Positions 52,213 to 63,100 of a stretch of 64,000 bases of DNA are shown piece after piece. The notes beneath the pieces are model-generated. The model worked only from the letters and a program-made list of their open reading frames with translations. It made no database searches and had not been told where the DNA came from. The stretch spans positions 58,798,796-58,862,795 of the forward strand of contig CM035422.1 in assembly GCA_020310875.1 (NCBI GenBank), in the 5' to 3' direction. A program made the position numbers and the translations under genes. Position 1 is the first letter of the stretch. Each line of letters begins with the position of its first letter. Source of the stretch: Ceratopteris richardii (taxonomy: Eukaryota > Streptophyta > Polypodiopsida > Polypodiales > Pteridaceae).

Positions 52213-54660
52213 CATGCCTACACTTGGAAGGGTGAATTTATTTTTCCCCAACCAAGATCTAATGTCCCCTATGGCCACCAAGGAGCTAGAACATCCCACA
52301 CTCATGGAGCTCAAAGGGACAGGAGTAGAGATAGAGCTGAAGTGACCTTTGCCAACCCACTAGGAAGAGAAAGAACAAGAACAGAGACAGATAGAGTGGA
52401 AACTGAGAGACCTAGAGACCCAAGGAACCTAAGAAATGATGATGATTTTCCTTTGCCAAGGCCTAGAGAACACACTAGGACCTTGAGGCCAACCCAACTG
52501 GTTAAGTCCATGAAGAATTATTTCGATAGCACTAGGGACCCATATGATAATGTGGCCGAGTTTAGGCAAGTCTTGAGAGCTGAACAAGTTGAGGATCTAT
52601 TCATGCAGTACAATGCTTTTGGTCTAACCCTAAGGAACACAGCCCTTACATGGTTTCAACCACTAAATGAGAGACAGTTCAGGAATATAGACCAACTTCT
52701 AGAGGCATTCATTACTGATTCTCTAAGAGTGGTATAGAGCATAATACTACCTCACTGATTCATAATTTCAAGCAGACTCCTCAAGAGACAGTTAGACTTG
52801 TAGGAAGAAGGTTTAGGCAATACTTAGAGAGGGGCCATGTTCCTGAATTACCCACTCCAACCAAAAAAGTGGCGTTATTCTTAGATGGATTGCTAAGTAC
52901 CAAATTGAGATCATACGTGTACTTGAATGGCCCTAGGACCATAGAAGAGTGTGTACGCATGTGCATTGACATTGAAGATAACCTAGGGGAGGAATTAGAG
53001 CTTTCAAAAATCTACAAAGATTCGGATAGCTCTAGTAGCATCTCTTCCAAACAATCCCCGTCTATTGAGGAACTTGCAGAACAGGTAGCTCAGAAGTTAG
53101 GTGTCTGAAGCAAACAGATACCCCGATTAACCCTATTGAGGCGATGCTATACTTGTGGAGGTAACCATCTGGCGAACGTATGTCCCATTATGGCTCAACC
53201 CCAAGTGAATCCTAGTAGCCAGTACTGCACCATAGAATAGAGATACACTAATCGCACCGCACAAGACTGCCCTTATAACAAACAAATTGTCAGACAAAAT
53301 TACCCTCAGCCATATCCAACACAGGTAGGTACCAGAACCAGTATCCACCACAATAGTACGGTAGGCCTCAGTAGCCCTACCAACCTCCTTATCAAGTCCA
53401 GCAAAGACGTCAACTAGTTCTAGCACAGCAACCCCCTGCTCCAGATAATGTGATTTGAGTGAAGTAGGTAGCTACAGAAGAGAATTTGAATAGAGCCATA
53501 GTGTCGATAACACCATTGCTTTTGGAGAGTGACCCAAGTGATCATAGTTTTGACTCTTCTCATGTTGATATCCCACAGTCTTACTACATGCACTCACCTG
53601 AGCATAATGAGTCCCACTATTGTGAAGAACCGAGTGAACTTAGTTGGGATCCAGAGTATGCAAATGTTAGGTATGCTTATCCCAACCATAGACCTCAACC
53701 TAGGCAGGTAAGACCCCCATTTCCGAGAGTACCATGCTACCGATATCAAGGAGATCACTTCATTCGTGATTGCCCTATGCCTGCACCAACACAACCCCAA
53801 TCCGTGACAATTCAAGGTTTTTGTCCCGATTGTGGGAAAGAGCATCTCTTGCGAGAATTCCCTAAGAACCCCAATAACATGCTGAAAATCACTCCTATCA
53901 ATGTTATCACGTTAGTAGTAGACTCTACCGGAAGTGTGACTTCCACTGCTTCTGTGCAAGTGGTCACCAGAGCTCAAGCCTTGCACCAAAACCAAGGTTT
54001 AGGCCAGGAAAAGAGTTCTAAGGTCAGTGAGACCGAGAGCATAACCAAGAAGAGGACTAAAGCCTAGAAGGATAGCTGTGAGAGAATGAAAAGACAATGG
54101 GCAAAGAAAATGAGCGAACTTGAGGAAAGCCTAAGAGAAACGAAAGCCAAGATAATTGAACTCACATCTCAAACTCACTCTCACACTACCCCACCACCAC
54201 CATTCCCATCTCCAACCCACCACCTTCCAACCCACCTCACACAATTCCACCACCCCCTAGAGTAAGATCAGTCTTAGCCGATCCCACTCTTGAGGACCTA
54301 GACATGATGCTTAAAGCATATCAGGCCAGAATCCAAGAAGGGCCAAATGTAACAGCTCATGAAAAGTGTTACCCTAGAGCTGAACTAGAGCTTGAATGAA
54401 TTAAAATTTGCACTAAGATGGTGGAACTGGCTCAAACCATGTTTGAAGCCAGTCGCCTCTTTGACTTCTCTAGTTCAGCTAAGACGCAGTTGCACTTTGA
54501 TGGACTGCTAGAAAGATTGGAGAGGCTAATTGCATAGTCAGAAAAGGACCTTGCCTCTCAAAATAAGGACAAGGCAAGTGAAAGGATAAGCCTTCCTGCC
54601 CAGGAAGCTTATGTGCTTAACTCCATAGAACCAGACACATATTCTTCTATGAATCGGTAC
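52213..54660 (+). pseudogene. R4 gag, remaining part
   Basis: It resumes with AYTWKGEFIFPQPRS, matching R5 AYTWQGESIFPPPRS. The gag core (FDSTRDPYDNVAEFRQVLRAEQ) is at 52510-52737. A frameshift follows, then LSTKLRSYVYLNGPRT and SIEELAEQVAQKLGV (52869-53108). The knuckle region at 53130-54067 has CYTCGGNHLANVC, a damaged CYRYQGDHFIRDC (Cys to Tyr) and CPDCGKEHLLREF (last Cys lost). Several further stops lie before 54660. Confidence 0.8.
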
Positions 54661-54672
54661 TCATCTTAATTC

Positions 54673-55512
54673 TTGCGAGAGATTCAGGAAGAGAAATGGG
54701 CCAAAGAGAGTGAAGTTCCTCCTCCTAGTGAACTTGAAGATGAAGTGCATGATCAATTCCCACAAGACATTCCTTCCATTTATGAGGAGCAGGAGAGTGC
54801 CCAATCCCAAGAGAGATTACACTTCGAGTCTAATTCCTTACAGGAACTACCCCATTTTATAGGCCCATGGGGAGCTAAGTCTACTTGTAAGAGAGCACCC
54901 ATGGTCATGGTAAGAAACGAAGACACTGTCATACCTAGGAACACAGAGGTCGTAAAGAATATGAGAGCACCCATGGTCATAGTAAGAAACGAAGACTCAA
55001 TCATACCTAGGAACACAGAGGTCGTACAGAGCACTAAAGTGCAGTGCAATCTCACTTTAGAAGAGCTACTCAAGGTTAGGCCAGAACTATGGAAACATGT
55101 AGCCAATCAAGTGCCAGAGGTAGCAAAACCTCGTTCCCGGGTAGGATCTCATAGAACGGTGCCAGAAATACCCTTGGACAAGATAGCAGACATGAGTGAA
55201 GAAGAGGAAGGAAACACCTATCTCCCTATCACTCATCAAGGATACACAACCAAGGCAATTTTGGACTCAGGTGTCGGAGTTGCAATTGCTACCACCTCCC
55301 TATGGAAGCGTTGGTGCAAGCCAACACTCAGAACCATGAGAATGAAATTACTAATGGTCGATGGTCACATTGAGAGACCCTTAAGATTGCTAGAAGGAAT
55401 AACTCTCACTATATGTGGCATAAAGTTTGAGCATACTTTTGCTATATGTGACTTTAGCAAAAACCGAGCCTATGAGATGATTTCGGGAAGACCATTTATA
55501 CAGCAGTTGTAA
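54673..55512 (+). pseudogene. R4 linker and first protease
   Basis: The 279-aa open stretch includes DQFPQDIPSIY, NSLQELPHFIGPW and then a tandem 72-bp duplication (54891-55034) repeating the RAPMVxVRNEDxxIPRNTEVV segment, single in R1. The retropepsin is LDSGVGVAIATTSLW (GAG to GVG) and continues to GRPFIQQL, where a Gln codon has become TAA at 55510. The same frame continues in the next segment. Confidence 0.8.
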
Positions 55513-57100
55513 GTGGTACAGGATTGGGGAACCATTTCCTTGTATTTGCAACACTTAGGTGTTACAAACAAAGTTAATATCAAGGATTACTCTCATAGAG
55601 ATGTACCCCCCATCCAATGGAATCCCATCCATAGAGCTAAAGATGATATTGAGTCGGTTCATTCCATAGGATCAAGATCCTCATGGATGCATGAAGACAC
55701 CCACTTATGGATGTGCAAAGTAGCCGTAGAAGAAGAAAAGAGAGAAAAAGCTAGAAAGGTAGGTGCGAAAGAAACCCATAGATCATTTCAAGATGCAGCC
55801 TATGCACGTGTAGTATTTCTTGATGAAGAATTTGAACCTCATGGTTGGACGGAAATTTTAGCAACAATGGATGTAGCCATCAATGAAGAACAATGGACAC
55901 GCCACTATGATGAGGATGGCTATGACATTTCAGTCTTCACAATAGAGCCAATCATGGGTGATTCGGTTCTTGAAGAATATGAACCTAGCATTGATGCATT
56001 TGAGGATGCAAGTGACTCCGATCTAGAGTCAATTATCATGGACCCACCGTTTGCATCAGATGAGGAATATTTTTATGAAGTAGAAGTTCACCATCAGAGA
56101 CATGAAGAGCTTAGAAATGATGTGAGGTTAACCACGCAAGTGACCTCTAAGAATGAAGGCAAGAAAAGAAAGAAGAAAGAAGCCATATCAGATGAGGAAG
56201 AACCTTTGTTTGAGGTCCCTGAAAATTTTAAGAAGTATGAGATAGACGATAGAAGAGTCATGATAAGAATGCCTAAATGTGAAGCACAAGCTGGAGAGGC
56301 CTACGATAACAAAGAAACCACCAAGAAGGTTGTTGTAACCATAGAAGACGGAGAAGAAAAATGCACGTACATAGGACATGACCTGACAGAGGAAGAAGAG
56401 CACAAGTTGATAGCCTTTCTAAGAGAATATAGAGATGTATTCACTTGGAGCTACAAGGACGTGAAAGGTGTAGATCCTGACATATGCTCATACACGATTC
56501 CCATGACCTCAGATGCCAAACCCTCTAAGCAAAAGCCATACACATATAACGATAACTATGCTGCTAAGATCAATGAGGAGATAGATAGACTGGTGGAAGT
56601 TGGATTCATCTATGAGATTGAGCACACTGAATGGGTATCCCCCATTGTAGTGGTGCCCAAGAAGAATGGAAAGTTACATGTGTGTATTAACTTGAAGAAG
56701 GTTAATGTAGCCACCATTCGAGATAACTATCCGCTTTCGATTATCGAGCATCTACTAGAAAGAGTAGCAGGCAAGGAAGTGTACAACTTCCTTGATGGAT
56801 TTTCTGGCTACAATCAGGTAGCCATTGCTCTTGAAGATGAGCATAAGACAGCTTTTACCATAGAGTGGGGCATATTTGCTTTTTGGTTAATGCCATTTGG
56901 TCTCACCAATGTGCGTGCTACCTTTGGGAGGCTGATGTGTCATGTATTTAGAAATCCTGAGGAAGAATTTAGAAGTCTATGTTGATGATCTTTATGCTCA
57001 TTCCAACATTAGACAGACACATATACCTGAACTCAGGCAAATTTTTGACAAATGTAGAGAATATCAAGTCTACCTGAATCCAGAAAAACTGTGTTTTCAT
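55513..57100 (+). pseudogene. R4 acidic linker and RT
   Basis: The 490-aa open stretch runs 55513-56985. After GTISLYLQHLGVTNKV and the conserved acidic linker, the RT has CINLKKVNVATIRD, NFLDGFSGYNQV and MPFGLTNVRATFGRLM, with several substitutions at otherwise invariant positions. A frameshift near 56950 puts EVYVDDLYAHS into another frame (56942-57160). The catalytic pair is preserved in sequence but cannot be read through. Confidence 0.8.
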
Positions 57101-57845
57101 GGTAAGGCAAGGCAAGATTCTAGGACACATAGTGTCAAAGAATGGCATATCCACGGATGAGGCAAAAGTGAGAGCTATTGTAGAGCTACCTAGGCCAAAG
57201 AATGTCAAGGAGGTACAAGCTTTCATGGGGCATTGTGGCTATTATCGCCGATTCATTCATATGTATGCGATCATTGCAAAGCCTTTGTACTCCCTCTTGA
57301 CTAACTTTGAGTGGACTGAAGAACGTGAGAACTGCTTTAACGAGATCAGGAGAAGATTGTGTTTTGCACCAATCCTGACTACCCCTGATTGGAACAAACC
57401 TTTTCATGTTCATGTGGATGCATCCAATTATTCTATTGGATGTGTGCTTGCACAACCTACTGGTGAAGGTAATATGGATCTTCCAATTGCCTATGCTAGT
57501 AGACAGTTGAATGCAGCTGAGCAAAACTATACGACCACTGAACGAGAAGGATTAGGCATGGTATATGCGGTTAAAAAGTTTAGATACTATTTGCTTGCAA
57601 ATAAGTTTAAAATTTTTACTGACCATCAAGCATTGTTATATCTCGTGAACAAACCATGCAATACAGGTAGATTAGTAAGATGGTTCCTCTTACTAATGGA
57701 ATATGACTTTGAAGTAGTGGTGAGGAAAGGCAAGACTCACTTGAGAGCAGACCACCTCTCGAGGCTCACATCCGAAGAGGCCCCACAAGGAGTATCAGAT
57801 GATCTTCCTGATGCTTACTTGTTTAATTTGGATTTTGTACCTTAG
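57099..57845 (+). pseudogene. R4 end of RT and RNase H
   Basis: The open stretch is 248 aa: GKILGHIVSKNGI, HCGYYRRFIHMYAIIAKP and TPDWNKPFHVHVDASNYSIGCVLAQP, the last carrying the RNase H Asp. TTEREGLGM, TDHQALLYLVNKPCN and VRKGKTHLRADHLSR follow. TAG at 57843 replaces the Gln of VPQWAKP. Confidence 0.82.
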
Positions 57846-58093
57846 TGGGCCAAGACATTAGTGCCAGTATGCCTAACCACCATGTTATAAACACTCAAGA
57901 TAGGGAGGTAGTAAAATCCCAAAAATACCATATCATGGCAGGGAGTATGTACAAGCATATAGATCAAGGAATATTAACTTGTTGTGTGGAAGAGGATGAG
58001 TACGCGAAATGGTTGCAATTAGCACATGTGGGTGCATTAGAGCAACACTACTCAAGGCAAAGAACTCTACAGACACTAAGGAGACTCGGTGTG
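57846..58093 (+). pseudogene. R4 first H2C2 module, truncated
   Basis: SQKYHIMAGSMYKHIDQGIL, CCVEEDEYAKWLQLAHVG and RQRTLQTLRRLGV are present. The module stops before the WP..C..C half, where the TGTTGGAACATC start of R7 begins. Confidence 0.8.
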
Positions 58094-58971
58094 TGTTGGA
58101 ACATCAAGCTTACACTATGCTTGAGGTTGAATTGATCTACATCAAAGGCTATCGCGTCGAAAGAATATCCGTTGGACAGTTCTTTTTCATATGCTCATTT
58201 ATTGTATTTTTTTGAGAGATTTTTGATGGTTCATTTACCGTTGTAAAAGCCTTGAGCTTTACACATGTAAAGGTAGAAAGATAGAGCCAAAATCAATCGA
58301 ATTTGTGGTGGTTGAAGTTGCATTCAATCAAGTAATCAATCACCTAAAAGTAGATCAAACCAGATCTTCACTTTTCCTAGATTATAGGAAAGTGAATTGA
58401 TTCCCTCCAACAACCATTCCCACCTTCATTTGAATTCAAATTAAACTTGTAAAAGTCGTGGAACACTCCTAGAGTCTATACAGAGACTTGATCACTTGTA
58501 CATTACATGGAAGCAATATACATACACTTGTGACCATCATTGTCTTGCTCCTTCAATTCTCTGCATCATCTTCTTCGCCAACAGTAATCTTGCAGAGGCT
58601 GTGCTCTCTCTCCAGAGCTTCAAATTGAGTGCAACATGATTCATTGGATTTAATAGATTGGGAGAAATCTGAGTTTTTCTGTCTCGGGGTCAATCTCTGC
58701 GTATTCTTAAAAAGTAGGAAGTACCACCGGTGAATGTCGCATTCATTCCTATAGCATATTTTGCTTATTCCTTATACTTTCATGCATTCCATACACTCAA
58801 CCCTATGTGTATCACTCCCATAAAAGGATTTTTTCTAATTGTAATCACGTTGGTTGCTATGGGCATTTGAAGTTCATTGTCTCTTCCATAGATAGTAAGT
58901 TTTTTGAGCTAGTCGACCCACGAACCTATCTGTTTTGTATCGACTCATTCTCCTTGATGCTCCAAAGTACA
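58094..58971 (+). repeat. R7: LTR-like block, TGTTGGAACATC to AAAGTACA
   Basis: The 878-bp block interrupts R4 pol exactly at a TG and ends CA. Its start resembles plant copia LTRs. I found no second copy in the window, no primer site after it and no coding sequence (a 63-codon open frame at 58807 has no recognisable features). It may be the 5' LTR of an element otherwise displaced by R8/R9, or the first part of a longer element. Both boundaries are inferred. Confidence 0.5.
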
Positions 58972-59170
58972 TGTTGGTGCAGACCAATCACCAATTGAAG
59001 GCTTGGAAGGTTAAAGAGTGAAGGAAGGATCAACTATTGAAGCTTGGAAGAAAGACATATTCAGAGGATAAGAGAAGTGTACACATATGTACATTAGTAT
59101 AGTCATAGGTGACTTAGATCTTTTGTCTGAGTAAGAGTCTTGTACAAATTGTCTATAAATGATGGAGAGT
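58972..59170 (+). repeat. R8: plus-strand copia-type LTR, U3 part
   Basis: TGTTGGTGCAGACCAATCACC through GTGTACACATATGTACATTA to CTATAAAT (about 59153) matches, in opposite orientation, the start of the R9 LTR. It has diverged between these anchors. No primer site or coding sequence follows, so it is a solo or truncated LTR. The 3' limit is not determinable. Confidence 0.6.
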
Positions 59171-59999
59171 GTTAATCTCCAAAAGAACAACCTACTCTTG
59201 AGTTTAGAACACCTCTATGTCAAGAGTAAGTCAAAACCTTCACTCTATTATAGGTCCAATCTCCAAATTATCAAAATTAAGAAAATCTGTGAAGAAAGTG
59301 AAACACATAAAAGTCTGCTGCAGAATTTCTTCACATTGACTTATCAAACGTGTAAAGTTTTTGATGAAACTTTGTACAAATCATCTCCTAGGGATTGCGC
59401 ATCACCTCCAAGTTGAATCACTTGAAAAACTTTAGTATAACTTGAGAAATTGTTTTCACAAGTTACCTATGTCAGAATCTGTTACTCAGAACAGTCGATT
59501 CTATACCCCTAACTTCTTAACTTTGGTTCTCACAATATCTAATCCGTTTTGCCAAATGCTTTTAGCCACGAGTAGATCACCTTCCAACTTAAAGATTAAG
59601 TGCTTGCTTGCACAAAACTTTAAACTATGGAGTGAGCACTGATCAAAAGATTAAACACGAAATTTGCGCCTGTTTCAGAGAACTGTAGACACTCAACACA
59701 TATGAATGTTCCTACTAACAATTCTCCTAACCTGATTACAATTAGACTCTGAAATTCAGGTCACAGGCTCATTAACTAACAACTTAGATATCCTCAAAAG
59801 GATTTCACAAATGATCAAACACAGAAGGAGCAGACACGAAAAGATCGGGCGCAAACTTTCTTCATTAACTCAGAAACTTACAACTGAGTGATGAGAGCTA
59901 ACTCAAACTAACTTTTCTCTATTTCTTGGCTCCTAACTTCCTCAATCTTGGTTTCTACATATGCTCTCATAAGCTCTCATACATGCCCCGACTTTTCTC
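59171..59999. other. R/U5 portions of R8 and R9 LTRs, junction unresolved
   Basis: This is A/T-rich non-coding sequence between two inward-facing LTR starts. The left part should belong to R8 (plus) and the right part to R9 (minus), but I could not find the meeting point. I see no coding sequence. Confidence 0.45.
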
Positions 60000-60159
60000 A
60001 AAGTATTTATAGACATCTATGTACAAACTCTCATCAAAACATAAGTATATGTAATCTGTGTTATAACTAATGTACATATGTGTACATGTCCTTCATTCTT
60101 GTGAATATATCCATTTTCTTCATTCCAAATCTTCAATTGGTGATTGATATGCACCAACA
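60000..60159 (-). repeat. R9 3' LTR, U3 part
   Basis: On the minus strand it starts TGTTGGTGCATATCAATC at 60159, directly after the polypurine tract. TATAAATAC lies at about 60012-60004. The LTR continues to lower coordinates; its end is unresolved. Confidence 0.75.
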
Positions 60160-60172
60160 GCTCCCCCTCAAT
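60160..60172 (-). other. R9 polypurine tract
   Basis: On the minus strand GATTGAGGGGGAGC ends at the LTR start and overlaps the TGA stop of the polyprotein. Confidence 0.85.
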
Positions 60173-63100
60173 CATCAATTGAGGTTTCTCCTTTCTTCTT
60201 TATACCTGCCATGTCCTTAAACTTCTGTAGCTTTGGTCCATCCAAGCTCTTTGTAAGCATATCAGCTATCTGATCCTTTGTTGAAGTATGTATGACTTCA
60301 ATCTCCTTATCCATCACTTTCTCTCTTAGAAAGTGATACTGAATCTCAATGTGTTTGGTCCTGGCATGAAAAACAGGATTAGCAGCTAAATACAATGAAC
60401 TCATGTTATCTCCATATATGATTGGTATCCCATGCATAATATCAAGACTCTTCATCAATGTCTTGACCCAAATTACTTCCTTTGCAGCTTCAACCATGCC
60501 TTTATACTCTGCTTCTGTAGAAGATAAAGCAACTGTATGTTGCTTCTTGGAACACCATGAGATAAGTTTATCTCCCACATAACACATGTATCCAAATGTA
60601 GATCTTCTATCATCTGGATTACCTGCCCAATCTGCATCACTATAAATTTTGATATTTGTATCTGAGGTAAACCCATAATACAAACCTTCATTGAGTGTAC
60701 CCTTAATGTACCTCAACACCCTTTGTCCTGCAATCCAATGTTCTTTCCTTGGGCAATGCATAAATTGAGACAAAACCCCTACTGCATATGATAAATCAGG
60801 TCTAGTTAGAGTAGCATAGATAAGGCTACCAACCAAACTCTGATATTGTCTCATGTCTTTGAATTCTTCACCTCCATACTTACTCAATTTGTGATTCACC
60901 TCCATTGGTGTAGGTGCTACCCTGCAATCATTCATTTTAAACTTGATTAACAAGTTCTTCAAATACCTTTCTTGGGTCACAAATACTCCATGTTGAGTAT
61001 ATGTTATCTCCATGCCCAAGAAGTATGACAAGTCTCCCAAGTCACTTATCTTGAACTCCTTTTCCATTTGCCTCTTAAGCCTTTGTATTCCTTCTTCATC
61101 TGTACCTGTAAGAATTATATCATCAACATATATGCACATGTATATGAAACCATTATCACTTGCCTTGACAAGCAAGCTACTATCTGCTTTAGACACCTGA
61201 AATCCAAGTTCTTTTAGGAACTTCACAAGTCTATAGTTCCATGCCCTTGGAGCTTGCTTCAAGCCATACAAAGCTCTCTTGAGCTTGCACACATAATCTG
61301 GATACCTTTTATCTTTGAACCCTTGAGGTTGCTCCATGAATACATCATCTGAAATATAACCATTTAAAAAAGCATTCTTCACATCAAGTTGACATAGCTT
61401 CCAACCTTTACATGCAACAATAGCAATAAGTGTCCTTATGGTTGTCATCTTTGCCACAGGACTATAGGTCTCATCATAATCAATACCATATGTTTGAGCA
61501 AAACCTTTGACCACAAGTCTAGCTTTGTACCTAGACACACTTCCATCTGCAAACCTTTTTGTCTTGTAGACCCATTTGCTTCCAATAATCTTCTGACTAT
61601 TTGGTTTAGGAACCAAATCCCAAGTTTGATTCTCCAATAGTGCATCATATTCTTCCTGCATAGCACTCTCCCATTTTTCCTTACCTTTTGCCTCTTCATA
61701 AGTAGAAGGGTCTTCATCTGTATTCACCATGTAAGCATAATCTTTTGTGGCTAGAAATGAAGTATCATAACTATACCTTGTAGGTTGCCACCTATTTCTT
61801 GTTGACCTTCTGAGTTCTCCATTCCTTGAGGTTTCTGGCTCTTCACATTCAGGATCAAATCTTGGTGTCTCTTCCACCTCAACCTGCACTTCATTATTCT
61901 CTTGCTCATCAAATATTTGAACTTTTGATTTACCTTTTCTTTGACTCACCTCTTCTTCATCATCTGTATTGATTTTGATTGTACCTGCATACCAAGTGCT
62001 TTGTTCATCAAATGTAACATCTTTAGAAACCATAAATTGTTTTGTTGATGGACTCCACAACCTATAGCCCATCTGCTTGTCATCATAGCCAATGAAAACA
62101 TACTTTTCAGCTTTGGGTTCCAATTTGTGTCTTAATTGTGATGGCACATATGCATATGCCACACACCCAAAAACTCTGCAATGATCTAAGGTAGGTCTCT
62201 TACCCCACCAAGCCTCATATGGTGTCATACCCTGCAAGGCTTTACATGGTAACCTATTGACCAAATAAGTGGCTGTATTTACAGCCTCAGCCCACAAATA
62301 ATTAGGGCAATTTTTCTCCTTCATCATGGATCTTGCAAACTCAACAAGAGTTCTATTTCTCCTTTCTGCAACACCATTTTGTTGAGGAGAGTACCTGCAA
62401 GTAATTTCCCTTTTTATACCTGCATTCCATAAGTAATCACTGAACTCATTTGAGAAATACTCTCCCCCTCCATCTGACCTTAGTCTCTTCAACTTATGAC
62501 CTGTAATTCTTTCTGCATATGCATGATAGTGTTTAAATGTATTAAACACTTCTGACTTATCTTTGATCACATAAATAGTGATCCACCTAGTAGCATCATC
62601 AACATAAATCACATAATACCTTGATCCATTTATACTGAAATCTTTTGATGGTCCCCACACATCTGTGTGTACCAACTCAAGCTTCTCTGAGTGCATAAAA
62701 CCATGCTTGGAATAGGAATGTTTATGAGCCTTACCTAATTGACATGCCTCACATTTGTATGTCATATGTTGACCTGCAACATTAGGCAATCCAAGCACTG
62801 AACCATTGTTAACCATATCTTTAATACCTCTTTCATTGAAATGTCCAAGCCTCTTGTGCCAAAGATCTAACTCAGAGATCTTATGTCCTCCATATGTGAA
62901 CATAGCATGACCAATGTTACCTTGAATCTTCAATGTAAATAGTCTTCCTTCTTTTTTTCCTGAAACAATCTGTTTATACCCTTGGCTAGGGTCTTCCACA
63001 TATACTCCATCATTAGTAAACCTTACTTCATATCCCTTTTCAACAATTTGACCTACACTTATCAAATTCTTAGGGATTGTAGGAACATACAAGACCTTAC

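Larger units (their letters stand above)
24334..58093 (+). mobile_element. R4: outermost R1-family element, split by R5 and cut at 58093
   Basis: The gag N-terminus lies at 24502-25184. It resumes after R5 at 52213, where the duplicated CATGC joins the reading of GMHAYTW-type sequence, and continues through protease, RT, RNase H and the start of the first H2C2 module to 58093. Its 5' LTR is left of the window because R3, with R2 and R1 inside it, was inserted in its leader. Its 3' end is missing right of 58093, where R7 begins. Many stops and frameshifts make it a relic. Confidence 0.82.

Noticed and set aside
58807..58998. Small host gene in the 63-codon open frame
   Set aside because: It has no recognisable motif, runs across the R7/R8 junction at 58972, and its length is expected by chance in A/T-rich DNA.
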